DNA of 64,000 bases from JASLCR01 sp964619585 (lineage in GTDB: Bacteria; Patescibacteriota; Saccharimonadia; Saccharimonadales; Saccharimonadaceae), in NCBI GenBank assembly GCA_964619585.1, contig CAZUCO010000001.1:124001-188000 (forward strand). Reading direction: 5' to 3'. The number at the start of each line of letters is the position of its first letter. The first letter of the stretch is position 1. A program made the position numbers and the translations under genes. The notes under the pieces were generated by a model, which did not search any database, was not told where the DNA came from, and saw only the letters and a program-made list of their open reading frames with translations. Positions 41,204 through 49,398 of the stretch are shown piece after piece.

Positions 41204-41683
41204 ATGAAGTATAACGAACTAAACATCACCGCAAATAAGAACAAGAAGCGTGTTGGTCGCGGCATCTCAGCAGGTCAAGGTAAAACTGCCGGTCGTGGTA
41301 CAAAAGGTCAAGGTGCTCGTACGGGTAAGAAACTTTCTGCAACCTTCCAGGGTGGCCAGAGGGCACTTGTTCAGGCTGTGCCAAAGGCTCGTGGGTTCAA
41401 GAGCCTCCGTACTCCTGCACAGGTTGTATATCTCGACCATCTAAATGACCTAAAGGCTAAAACAGTGGACAACATGACACTGTTTGAAGCTGGTTTGATT
41501 GCAACACCATTTCACTCAGTGAAAGTTATTCTTCGAGGTGAGCTGAAGAAAGCAATAACACTACGTGTTCAAGGTGCTTCAAAGAGCGTTCAAGCGGCAA
41601 TCACCAAGGCTGGTGGTACGTTTGAAAAAGTTCCCACACCACTGCAAAAGAGTCAAAAAGAAGCTGAAAAAGCTGATAAATAA
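41204..41683 (+). CDS. rplO: 50S ribosomal protein L15
   Basis: 159 aa. NKKRVGRGISAGQGKTAGRGTKGQGAR, FQGGQRALVQAVPKARGF, then the C-terminal globular part with a Lys/Glu tail. The ATG directly follows the rpsE stop. Confidence 0.97.
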   Translation: MKYNELNITANKNKKRVGRGISAGQGKTAGRGTKGQGARTGKKLSATFQGGQRALVQAVPKARGFKSLRTPAQVVYLDHLNDLKAKTVDNMTLFEAGLIATPFHSVKVILRGELKKAITLRVQGASKSVQAAITKAGGTFEKVPTPLQKSQKEAEKADK

Positions 41684-41708
41684 TCTGCATTTGTAGACTA
41701 CCTCGTAG

Positions 41709-41803
41709 TATACTCATTGTGTAGCACCGAGCCGCTACCAGAAAAAGAATGGAAACATTCCCTTCTGCTCGTCTCGTCAATGTTATACTAAGTAAAGTAT
41801 ACT
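41709..41803 (+). promoter_or_regulatory. secY upstream region: promoters and two hairpins
   Basis: TATACT at 41709-41714; then hairpins GTAGC / GCTAC and GAATG-gaaa-CATTC; then TGT-TATACT (41784-41789) and TATACT (41798-41803). So secY can be transcribed separately from the spc genes. GAGAGGG precedes the ATG. Confidence 0.5.
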
Positions 41804-41844
41804 TCGAGCTTAGGCTAGAAATGACCGAAATGAGAGGGTAAAAC

Positions 41845-43281
41845 ATGAACTGGAAAACAATCTGGAAATCTCTGTCAAATAACGACATGCGCAAACGGTT
41901 GCTTGTGCTTCTCGGACTTGTTGTCGTGTATCGATTCCTCGCACACATCCCTGTCCCTATTGCAGAGCCAACGCAGCTAAAAGAGATCGTCAACAGCGTA
42001 GTAAACAGCACTGACTTCGGTGGTTTTTTGAACCTGCTTTCTGGTGGAGCATTAGCGACCTTTTCGATCGTATTGGTTGGGCTTAGTCCGTTCATTACAG
42101 CGAGTATTATCACTCAACTTCTGACAAAGGCTATTCCAAAGCTTGAAGAACTACACAAGGATGGCGAATCTGGTCGACGTAAGATTCAGCAATGGACTCG
42201 TATGATTACCTTGCCACTTGCAATCGTTCAGTCCATAGCATTTATCTATATTATACGTAGCTCACCACAGTTGATTGGCAACACGACTACCTTAAGTGAT
42301 ATGGACATATATCAGTGGATTATCGCCGTAAGTGCTATGACGGCGGGTGCCATGTTGCTTATGTGGCTGGGTGAAATTATCACCGAGCAAGGTGTTGGTA
42401 ATGGTCTGAGTCTTTTGATTTTTGCGGGTATTGTCAGCCAGCTTCCACAGTTTGGTCAGTTCTTCATTACAAACTTATTTGGCTCCGCTGGTGACCCAGT
42501 TAGTGATCCACTCAACGTATTTGGCTGGTTCACGCTGCCGATTAGTACATCGGCATTCTGGATATTCTTAATTATGGGAATAGCCTCGCTGCTTGTGCTG
42601 TACTTCTTGGTGAAGATTAATGAAGCTCAGAGAGTCGTCACGATAAATTATGCCAAGCGTGTCCAGGGTAATTCTAGCTACGGCGGCGTAAAGAGTATCC
42701 TACCGATGAAACTTATTGCAGCCGGTGTGATCCCTGTGATCTTTGCAGTGGCTTTCTTGAGCCTTCCTGCCTTCGTTGGGCAAGTACTAAAGGCAACAGG
42801 TAATGAGGCATATGGAGATCTTGCCAATAACCTCGTCACATGGTTCCAAACGCCAAACCCAGGCCAGTTTACGGGTCAGACTTGGCAAGCGTTTATCTAT
42901 CCAAGCCTCTATTTCGTCCTTGTTATAGCCTTTACCTACTTCTACACAGGCATCGTATTTAACTCGAGTGAGATTGCTGAGAACTTGCAAAAACAAGGTG
43001 GATTTATTGAGGGTGTTCGTCCCGGCAAGCAGACAGAAAAATATCTATCGAGAACGATGAATCGACTTATTCTATTTGGTTCAATTGTGCTTGGAATCGT
43101 TGCTGTGTTGCCGTATATTGCCGAGTATCTTTTCTACCATCTTGCCGGTGGTGCGCAAGATCCTAACGGCAACCTAGCTGTAGGCGGAACAGGAGTCTTG
43201 ATTGTAGTGTCGGTAGCGCTTGAAGCGCTAAGGCAGGTCAACTCACGTGCACTGATGGTAACATACGACGATTATAAATAA
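41845..43281 (+). CDS. secY: Protein translocase subunit SecY
   Basis: 478 aa, ten predicted membrane helices, the channel of the Sec translocon. Conserved LLSGGALATFSIVLVGLSPFITASIITQLL region, cytoplasmic loop INEAQRVVTINYAKRVQG with SSYGGVKSILPMKLIAAGVIPVIFA, and IAENLQKQGGFIEGVRPGKQTEKYL before helix 9. An extended loop near residues 200-225 (TNLFGSAGDPVSDPLNVFGW) is longer than usual. adk and map, which often follow secY, are absent; a sortase gene follows instead. Confidence 0.97.
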   Translation: MNWKTIWKSLSNNDMRKRLLVLLGLVVVYRFLAHIPVPIAEPTQLKEIVNSVVNSTDFGGFLNLLSGGALATFSIVLVGLSPFITASIITQLLTKAIPKLEELHKDGESGRRKIQQWTRMITLPLAIVQSIAFIYIIRSSPQLIGNTTTLSDMDIYQWIIAVSAMTAGAMLLMWLGEIITEQGVGNGLSLLIFAGIVSQLPQFGQFFITNLFGSAGDPVSDPLNVFGWFTLPISTSAFWIFLIMGIASLLVLYFLVKINEAQRVVTINYAKRVQGNSSYGGVKSILPMKLIAAGVIPVIFAVAFLSLPAFVGQVLKATGNEAYGDLANNLVTWFQTPNPGQFTGQTWQAFIYPSLYFVLVIAFTYFYTGIVFNSSEIAENLQKQGGFIEGVRPGKQTEKYLSRTMNRLILFGSIVLGIVAVLPYIAEYLFYHLAGGAQDPNGNLAVGGTGVLIVVSVALEALRQVNSRALMVTYDDYK

Positions 43282-43297
43282 AGGGGATTAAGGCGCG

Positions 43298-44014
43298 GTG
43301 GCAAGGCAAGGGCTCGAAATTAGACACAAGCGAAGCTTCCATTGGGTAAGTTTGCTCATATGGGCGTTACTCCTCGGTTTATTACTCGCTATCGTGTGGT
43401 TTGGATATCGCTATTTTACGACGGGTGAACTTCCACCAGTTGTCTCTGTTCGTGCGCTCGAAGCCGATCCACGTGTCGATGAGTCACCCGTTAGTAAAAA
43501 GCAGGTTGATCAACACATCGTGCCCGCCAACCAGCCACGCTATATTTCTATTCCATCCCTAGGGATAGGTAATACGCGAGTCTTCAAGGTCGGTGTCGAC
43601 AAGAACAATCAGTTAGGTGCTCCTGCAAATATCAGCGACGCCGCTTGGTATGAAAAAAGCATGACACCAGGCGCCGGCTATGGTGCTGTCTTAATTGATG
43701 CTCACAATGGTGGTGTTACCCGTGATGGCGTGTTTGCAAAACTTGGAACACTCTCTCGTGGGGCTGAAATCATTGTCGAAAGAGGTGATGGCAAAAAGTT
43801 CACCTATAAGGTGGTCGAGAATGAAAGTATGCCACTGGAAGAAGTGAATAAAACTGGTATGAAGAAAATGATGCAATCTGCTGAAGTAGGCAAGGAAGGT
43901 CTCAGCCTTATCACTTGTGACGGGAAATGGGTACCAAAATACCAGCAGTTTGATCGACGGATCATGCTGCGCGCCGTGCAAATACAGCGCAATCTTGGAC
44001 TTGAAGTGCGTTAG
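43298..44014 (+). CDS. Sortase family transpeptidase
   Basis: 238 aa from a GTG 16 nt after secY. N-terminal anchor helix (VSLLIWALLLGLLLAIVWFGY), external sortase domain with YISIPSLGIGNTRV, His136 in VLIDAHNGGV, Cys207 in SLITCDGKW and Arg220/221 in QQFDRRIMLRA: the His-Cys-Arg triad. Sortases cleave LPxTG-like signals and attach proteins to the cell wall. Domain features suggest class E/F-like rather than class A; not certain. A candidate substrate with SPNTG is encoded at 18145. Co-location with secY would couple secretion and anchoring. Confidence 0.85.
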   Translation: MARQGLEIRHKRSFHWVSLLIWALLLGLLLAIVWFGYRYFTTGELPPVVSVRALEADPRVDESPVSKKQVDQHIVPANQPRYISIPSLGIGNTRVFKVGVDKNNQLGAPANISDAAWYEKSMTPGAGYGAVLIDAHNGGVTRDGVFAKLGTLSRGAEIIVERGDGKKFTYKVVENESMPLEEVNKTGMKKMMQSAEVGKEGLSLITCDGKWVPKYQQFDRRIMLRAVQIQRNLGLEVR

Positions 44015-44021
44015 TATACGT

Positions 44022-44146
44022 TTGACACTTTGTGGCAATTCGCTACAATAGAGCTACTGATTCAAATCCTACTTTCATGAGGCAAGTAGAGCCTTATGAG
44101 AATATCTTAAATCGTGCTTGCGAAGCTGTATAACTTACTGTATAAT
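44022..44146 (+). promoter_or_regulatory. Two promoters upstream of infA
   Basis: P1: TTGACA (44022-44027), 16 nt, TACAAT (44044-44049). P2: TTGCGA (44118-44123), 17 nt, TATAAT (44141-44146), 15 nt before the infA ATG. Between them CTACTT / AAGTAG form a hairpin. Confidence 0.65.
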
Positions 44147-44161
44147 TGACTACTGTAATTT

Positions 44162-44407
44162 ATGGCTAGTCAAAAAGAGGTTATCAAGATGCAGGGAACG
44201 GTGGTGGAAGCACTGCCTAATACTCAATTCAAGGTGGAACTCGAGAATGGCCATAGTATTATTGCTCACATTAGCGGGAAGATGCGCAAGCACTATATCC
44301 GTTTAGTGCCGGGCGATAAGGTAGAAGTTGAGATGACCCCTTACGATCTCACGAAGGGACGAATTAGCTTCCGCCTACGAGACGAACGACCAGCCCAATC
44401 GGCATAG
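44162..44407 (+). CDS. infA: Translation initiation factor IF-1
   Basis: 81 aa OB-fold protein. VIKMQGTVVEALPNTQFKVEL, GKMRKHYIRLVPGDKVEVEMTPYDLTKGRISFR: all hallmarks. Binds the 30S A site during initiation. No strong Shine-Dalgarno; the ATG is 15 nt from the P2 -10 box, so its leader is very short. Confidence 0.97.
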   Translation: MASQKEVIKMQGTVVEALPNTQFKVELENGHSIIAHISGKMRKHYIRLVPGDKVEVEMTPYDLTKGRISFRLRDERPAQSA

Positions 44408-44463
44408 GTCGCACGTGTAACAATATTAATTATTAACTTAGGAAAGGATTTTTTAGAGGCTCT

Positions 44464-44580
44464 ATGAAAGTTCGTGCGAGTGTAAAAAAAATCAGTCCAG
44501 ATGATCAGCTGGTGCGCCGTAAGGGTCGCCTGCGTGTCATCAATAAGAAAAAACCTAAGAACAAGCAAAGGCAGGGTTAA
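44464..44580 (+). CDS. rpmJ: 50S ribosomal protein L36, zinc-ligand-free form
   Basis: 38 aa. MKVRASVKKISPDDQLVRRKGR and the end KPKNKQRQG match L36, but the three Cys and one His that normally bind zinc are replaced (ISPDDQ for ICRNCK, VIN for VIC, PKN for PKH). GGAAAGG precedes the ATG. Lies between infA and rpsM as usual. Confidence 0.95.
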   Translation: MKVRASVKKISPDDQLVRRKGRLRVINKKKPKNKQRQG

Positions 44581-44582
44581 GC

Positions 44583-44969
44583 ATGGCTCGAATTTCTGGG
44601 GTAACCATTCCCGCAGAGAAGCAAGTGTGGATCGCTCTTACCTATATTTATGGTATCGGTCGTAAGCACTCACGAGACATCCTTGCGGCGGCAAAAGTTG
44701 AGCCGACCACTCGGGTGAAGGATCTCACCGAGGCTGAAGAACAACGCATTCGCGAGGTTGTAGACAAAGACTACACTACCGAAGGTGATCTCCAACGTCT
44801 CGTAACAAACAATATCAAGCGTCTTAAAGACATTGGCGCCTATCGTGGTCTTCGCCACAAGGCGGGTCTACCAGTTAACGGTCAGCGTACTCGTACGAAT
44901 GCACGAACTCGTAAGGGTAAAGCAGTGGCAGTTGGTGGCGCACAACCTAAAGCAGCAACTAAGACTTAA
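44583..44969 (+). CDS. rpsM: 30S ribosomal protein S13
   Basis: 128 aa. ARISGVTIPAEKQVWIALTYIYGIG, RLKDIGAYRGLRHKAGLPVNGQRTRTNARTRKG. Contacts S19 and the P-site tRNA. ATG two bases after the rpmJ stop. Confidence 0.98.
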   Translation: MARISGVTIPAEKQVWIALTYIYGIGRKHSRDILAAAKVEPTTRVKDLTEAEEQRIREVVDKDYTTEGDLQRLVTNNIKRLKDIGAYRGLRHKAGLPVNGQRTRTNARTRKGKAVAVGGAQPKAATKT

Positions 44970-44986
44970 GGAAGAAAGGTAAGAAA

Positions 44987-45421
44987 ATGGCAGATACAAC
45001 TACATCAGCTGAAGTACCAGCTCCTTCCGAAGCTCCAGCTGCAAAAGTCTCTCGCAAAAAGCAACGTCGTGCTGTTCCAGCAGGTCAGATGCACATTCAA
45101 GCGAGTTTTAACAACACAATCATCACTTTCACTGACAAAAAAGGCGCTGTGCTATGTGCTTCTAGCGCTGGTGCGTGTGGCTTCCGTGGTAGCAAAAAAG
45201 GTACCGCGTACGCCGCACAGGTTGCTGCAGAAAAAGCAGCAGAACTTGCAAAAACACTTCATGGTATGAAAACTGTTGACGTGTTCGTAAAGGGCGTTGG
45301 CCTTGGCCGTGATGCTGCAATCCGTGCGGTAAGCGCTTACGATATGCAGGTTGATTCAATCAAGGACGTCACCGGCGTGCCGCATGGTGGTGTTCGCCCT
45401 AAGAAACAGAGGAGGGTCTAG
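44987..45421 (+). CDS. rpsK: 30S ribosomal protein S11
   Basis: 144 aa. An Ala/Pro/Glu N-terminal extension, then GQMHIQASFNNTIITFTDKKG, GFRGSKKGTAYAAQVAAEKAA and IKDVTGVPHGGVRPKKQRRV. Platform protein. AAAGGTAAG upstream. Confidence 0.97.
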   Translation: MADTTTSAEVPAPSEAPAAKVSRKKQRRAVPAGQMHIQASFNNTIITFTDKKGAVLCASSAGACGFRGSKKGTAYAAQVAAEKAAELAKTLHGMKTVDVFVKGVGLGRDAAIRAVSAYDMQVDSIKDVTGVPHGGVRPKKQRRV

Positions 45422-45424
45422 TAT

Positions 45425-46042
45425 ATGGCACGTGATCGAAGCCCTATAGTAAAACAGTCGCGCCGTGAAGGTTACGCCCTTCATCCAAAAGCGCACAAGA
45501 TCATGGTGAAGAAGGCTGGTATACCTGGCCAACACGCCCATGGCCGTCAGAACAAGCCAAGTCTATATCAGACGCAGCTTCGCGAAAAACAGAAGGTTCG
45601 TCGTCTGTATGGATTACTTGAGAAGCAGTTCGCTCGTCTTATGAATGAAGCTTCACGCCGACCAGGCCTATCAGGTGAAAACCTCTTGCAGCTTCTCGAG
45701 CTTCGCCTCGACAACGCTGTATATCGAGCAGGTTTTGCTGTTAGCCGTCGGGGTGCACGTCAGCTCGTGAGTCATGGTAACTTTATGCTCAATGGTCGTC
45801 GTGTCGACATCCCATCAATCCGACTAAAGCCTGGTGATGAGATTACGGTTCGCCCAAAAAGTGCAAAGAACGGTTATTTCACACAGCTTGCTGATGTTAC
45901 TGGCAATTCAGTGCAAGGCAGCTTGAGTTGGCTTAAGAGTGATGCCAAAAAAATGACAATTTCTGTCACAGGTCTGCCAAAGCGTGAAGAAGCCGAGGCT
46001 GATATTAATGAACAACTAATCGTTGAGTATTACTCACGCTAA
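45425..46042 (+). CDS. rpsD: 30S ribosomal protein S4
   Basis: 205 aa. RPGLSGENLLQLLELRLDNAVYRAGFAVSRRGARQLVSHGNFMLNGR forms the S4 RNA-binding domain. The N-terminal zinc-type Cys of some S4 proteins are absent. Nucleates 30S assembly. Three bases after rpsK. Confidence 0.97.
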   Translation: MARDRSPIVKQSRREGYALHPKAHKIMVKKAGIPGQHAHGRQNKPSLYQTQLREKQKVRRLYGLLEKQFARLMNEASRRPGLSGENLLQLLELRLDNAVYRAGFAVSRRGARQLVSHGNFMLNGRRVDIPSIRLKPGDEITVRPKSAKNGYFTQLADVTGNSVQGSLSWLKSDAKKMTISVTGLPKREEAEADINEQLIVEYYSR

Positions 46043-46061
46043 GGTAAGGAGAGCATATAGT

Positions 46062-46985
46062 ATGGCAAATTTGATTTCAAACCCTGCACTAGCTGGAGTA
46101 GAAGAACATTCAGCAACAAGTGCAACTTTCAATATTGAGCCGCTTCACGCTGGATACGGCAACACGCTTGGCAACAGCTTGCGTCGTGTTCTGCTTTCAA
46201 GCATTCGTGGTGGTGCAATTGTTGCATTTCGCATTGAGGGCGCAAGCCACGAATTCACAACCGTAAAAGGTATTAAAGAAGATGTTGTTGACATCATGCT
46301 CAACCTCAAAAATGTGCGCCTAAAGGTGCACACAGACGAACCTGTTGAGCTTCGTCTTGAGAAAAAGGGTGCAGGTGAAGTAACAGCGAAGGACATCAAG
46401 ACAAGTGCTGATGTTGAAGTTGTTAATCCAGAGCAGGTGATCGCAACAATTGACGATCCAAAGCTCACACTTGTGATGGACATTGTAGTGGAAGCAGGTC
46501 GTGGCTACCGAACTATCGAAGAAAGTAGCACAAAACGTCTTCACAGCGACATGATTGCGCTTGACGCAGTGTTTAGCCCGGTACTTCGTGTTCGCTATAA
46601 AGTTGATGCCACTCGTGTAGGTCGTGAGACAAACCTCGATAAGCTTCAGCTTAACGTTGAAACCAATGGTGCAATCACGCCTAAGGATGCATTTGAAGAA
46701 GCGGCTGCGATCCTGGTCAACCAGTACACAGCGCTTGCTGGAAGTACAGCTGTTGAAGCAGCTCCAGCTCCTGGTACGCCAAATGAAGAAGAGTCAAATG
46801 AGCTTAGCAAGTCAATCGAAGAACTTGACCTCTCTGCTCGTACGGCCAACGCACTAGTAAATAACGATATCCGCACCGTCCACGATCTCGTCACTCTTAG
46901 CGAGCAAGAGCTCCGAGAGCTAAAGGGCTTTGGTTCAAAAGCACTCGATGAGGTTAAGGACAAATTGGCGGAGTTGGAGTTATAG
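46062..46985 (+). CDS. rpoA: DNA-directed RNA polymerase subunit alpha
   Basis: 307 aa. N-terminal assembly domain with IEPLHAGYGNTLGNSLRRVLLSSI and ...GRGYRTIEES; C-terminal domain LSARTANALVNNDIRTVHDLV, ELRELKGFGSKALDEVKDKL, the helix-hairpin-helix region that binds UP elements and activators. Start at 46062 (AAGGAGAG upstream) rather than 46023, which overlaps rpsD. Confidence 0.98.
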   Translation: MANLISNPALAGVEEHSATSATFNIEPLHAGYGNTLGNSLRRVLLSSIRGGAIVAFRIEGASHEFTTVKGIKEDVVDIMLNLKNVRLKVHTDEPVELRLEKKGAGEVTAKDIKTSADVEVVNPEQVIATIDDPKLTLVMDIVVEAGRGYRTIEESSTKRLHSDMIALDAVFSPVLRVRYKVDATRVGRETNLDKLQLNVETNGAITPKDAFEEAAAILVNQYTALAGSTAVEAAPAPGTPNEEESNELSKSIEELDLSARTANALVNNDIRTVHDLVTLSEQELRELKGFGSKALDEVKDKLAELEL

Positions 46986-46988
46986 TCT

Positions 46989-47417
46989 ATGCATCGACAC
47001 GGATATAAAGGACGTAAATTTGGTCGTGAGCGTGATCAACGACGCGCACTCCTAAAAGGCCTGGCAACAAGTCTTGTAGAGTACGAGTCTATTGAGACAA
47101 CGCTTCCAAAAGCCAAGGAAACTGTTCGTTACATTGAAAAACTCATCACTAAGGCAAAAAAAGGTGACCTCGCTAACCGTCGTATGGTTATTGCAGGTCT
47201 TAGTACCCAAGAGGCGGCTGTTAAGCTTGTTGATGTTATCGCACCTCAGCTTACTGCGCGCACATCCGGCCATGTACGCGTTGAACGCACACGTGTTCGA
47301 ATCGGTGATGGCACACAGATGGCAACAATCAGCTTTGTTGATGAGCTAAAAGACATCGAAAAGCCAGCAAAGAAAGTAACAACTAAAAAACCTACAGCGA
47401 AGAAGGAGGCTAAGTAA
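46989..47417 (+). CDS. rplQ: 50S ribosomal protein L17
   Basis: 142 aa. MHRHGYKGRKFGRERDQRRALLKGLATSLVEYESIETTLPKAKE is the family N-terminus; the C-terminal 25 residues (KKVTTKKPTAKKEAK) are an added Lys-rich tail. Stop overlaps rplM (TAATG). Confidence 0.97.
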   Translation: MHRHGYKGRKFGRERDQRRALLKGLATSLVEYESIETTLPKAKETVRYIEKLITKAKKGDLANRRMVIAGLSTQEAAVKLVDVIAPQLTARTSGHVRVERTRVRIGDGTQMATISFVDELKDIEKPAKKVTTKKPTAKKEAK

Positions 47418-47860
47418 TGAAGACTTTCTCACAAAAACCTTCTGAAGTCACCCGTCGCTGGATACTGATTGATGCAAAAGATGCACCTCTTGGGCGTGTT
47501 GCAGCAGAGATTGCCAAGTATCTTATTGGAAAATACAAGCCGACTTACACACCGCACATTGACGGGGGTGACTACGTAGTAGTGATTAACGCCAAAGATG
47601 CAGTAGTAACTGGTGACAAAGAGCTACAAAAGATCTATTACCGACACAGTGGATTCCCTGGTGGTATCAAAGACGCACGACTTGAAGAAGTGCGAGCAAC
47701 ATTTCCAGAGCGAATCATCGAGAACGCTGTTAAGGGGATGCTTCCGAAGAATAAACTTGCCGCTGACCGCATGAAACGTCTCAAGGTATTTGTGGCCGAG
47801 GAGCATGATCACGCAGCACAGAAGCCAGAAAAGGTAACCCTAAAGAGAGAGGTAAAGTAA
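47417..47860 (+). CDS. rplM: 50S ribosomal protein L13
   Basis: 147 aa. RRWILIDAKDAPLGRVAAEIAKYLIGKYKPTYTPHIDGGDYVVVINA, KMLPKNKL-type helix and RLKVFVAEEHDHAAQKP. Early 50S assembly protein. GGAGGCTAAG is encoded in the end of rplQ. Confidence 0.97.
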   Translation: MKTFSQKPSEVTRRWILIDAKDAPLGRVAAEIAKYLIGKYKPTYTPHIDGGDYVVVINAKDAVVTGDKELQKIYYRHSGFPGGIKDARLEEVRATFPERIIENAVKGMLPKNKLAADRMKRLKVFVAEEHDHAAQKPEKVTLKREVK

Positions 47861-47861
47861 C

Positions 47862-48260
47862 ATGGCAGATGCAAAATATGCTTACGGCCTCGGTCGACGA
47901 AAAGCAGCAACCGCTCGTGCTCGCCTCTACAAAGGTAAAGGCAATGTCACGATCAACGACAAGCCAGCAGCCGACTATCTTGATGACAATAAGACGCTAC
48001 TTGCAGAGATAACTGATCCACTCGCGCTTGTGAACAAGCAAAAAGAGTTTGATATCACTATCCGTGTAAGTGGTGGTGGTCTCGCTGGTCAAGTTGATGC
48101 AATCAAGCTAGCGATTGCTAAAGCTTTAACTGTTGAGCACGCTGACCTACGGTCTACGCTTAAAAAAGCAGAGTTTCTCAAGCGTGACCCACGCGAGAAA
48201 GAGCGTAAGAAGTACGGTCTTCGTTCTGCACGTAAGCGCGAACAGTACTCGAAGCGTTAG
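47862..48260 (+). CDS. rpsI: 30S ribosomal protein S9
   Basis: 132 aa. YGLGRRKAATARARLYKGKGNVTIN, GGGLAGQVDAIKLAIAKAL and the end EFLKRDPREKERKKYGLRSARKREQYSKR, whose last Arg contacts P-site tRNA. Last gene of the ribosomal run; a strong terminator follows. Confidence 0.98.
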   Translation: MADAKYAYGLGRRKAATARARLYKGKGNVTINDKPAADYLDDNKTLLAEITDPLALVNKQKEFDITIRVSGGGLAGQVDAIKLAIAKALTVEHADLRSTLKKAEFLKRDPREKERKKYGLRSARKREQYSKR

Positions 48261-48280
48261 TCAAAATAGCTTCGACTCGC

Positions 48281-48316
48281 AAATACTCTGGAAATTTCTC
48301 CAGAGTATTTGTTTTT
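48281..48316 (+). terminator. Rho-independent terminator of the ribosomal run
   Basis: CAAATACTCTGGA pairs with the following CCAGAGTATTTG across a short loop, then TTTTT. Confidence 0.92.
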
Positions 48317-48333
48317 GTGTGTTCTCTCACCAG

Positions 48334-48342
48334 TGTTATAAT
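48334..48342 (+). promoter_or_regulatory. Extended -10 promoter of trpS
   Basis: TGT-TATAAT (hexamer 48337-48342), 7 nt before the ATG at 48350: leaderless arrangement. Confidence 0.75.
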
Positions 48343-48349
48343 AAGAGCA

Positions 48350-49393
48350 ATGACTAAACCTGTGATTTTAACTGGCCTACGTGCCAATAACGACCTTACT
48401 CTTGGTAATTATTTTGGCGGAATTCTGCCAATGATTGATATGGCAAAAAACCGCTCGAGCGAATTCCAGATCAACATGTTCATTCCTGATCTACATAGCT
48501 TTACGACACCGATTGACCATAGCCACTTGTACGACCAGATCCTCCACAATGCCAGACTATTTGCCGCTGCAGGTCTTCCTCTTGATAATGAAAATATATA
48601 TCTTTACCGCCAAAGCTACGTATCTGCGCATAGTGAACTCACTTGGATACTTGATTGTTTCACTGGATTTGGCCAGATGAGTCGTATGACTCAATTCAAG
48701 GACAAATCTCAGGGTAGCGATGAGATAAGTGTCGGCCTATTTAATTATCCAGTTCTTATGGCTGCAGATATTTTACTTTACGGCGCCATATATGTTCCTG
48801 TTGGCGATGACCAGACGCAACATCTTGAGTTTACACGAGACATAGCCGAACGAATGAATAGCCGCTTTGGTGAGCTATTTACCGTACCAGAACCTGTCGC
48901 GAAACAGCATGAATTCTTTGGCAAAGATCAAGGATTACGAATTATGGACTTGGTTGACCCGAACAAGAAAATGAGTAAGTCCGACGATAGTGGCAAAGGA
49001 GTGATCTTCCTGGGTGATGATCCAAGCGTGGCTGCAAAGAAGATTATGAGTGCAACGACAGATGACAAAGCTAAGGTAGCCTTTGATGCTGATACCCAGC
49101 CTGGTATCTCAAATCTCTTAGAGATATCTCATCTGTTAGAAAGTTCCGGTGTCTCATTTACCCAATATGTTGCTGGTCTTCAGGTGAAATTTGGTGGTAA
49201 CTATGGCGACTTTAAGAAATATGTCGCCGAACAAGTAAAAGAATTCTTGACTAAATTTCAGACTCGATTAGCTGAGGTGGATGACAAAACAATTCTTGAA
49301 AAACTAACTGAATCTGAAAACTTCATAAACCAACAGGCAAATCAAACATTGGGACGAGTGCAGCAAGCGGTCGGTCTACGGCCAAGGAGCTAG
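48350..49393 (+). CDS. trpS: Tryptophanyl-tRNA synthetase
   Basis: 347 aa class I synthetase. HIGH-like region VILTGLRANNDLTLGNYFGG (Asn-Asn-Asp replaces the usual P-S/T-G), central PVLMAADILLYGAIYVPVGDDQTQHLE and KMSKS motif in DPNKKMSKSDDSGKGV. Charges tRNA-Trp (gene at 57574). The start at 48350 fits both the promoter and the family N-terminus. Confidence 0.95.
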   Translation: MTKPVILTGLRANNDLTLGNYFGGILPMIDMAKNRSSEFQINMFIPDLHSFTTPIDHSHLYDQILHNARLFAAAGLPLDNENIYLYRQSYVSAHSELTWILDCFTGFGQMSRMTQFKDKSQGSDEISVGLFNYPVLMAADILLYGAIYVPVGDDQTQHLEFTRDIAERMNSRFGELFTVPEPVAKQHEFFGKDQGLRIMDLVDPNKKMSKSDDSGKGVIFLGDDPSVAAKKIMSATTDDKAKVAFDADTQPGISNLLEISHLLESSGVSFTQYVAGLQVKFGGNYGDFKKYVAEQVKEFLTKFQTRLAEVDDKTILEKLTESENFINQQANQTLGRVQQAVGLRPRS

Positions 49394-49398
49394 ACTTC

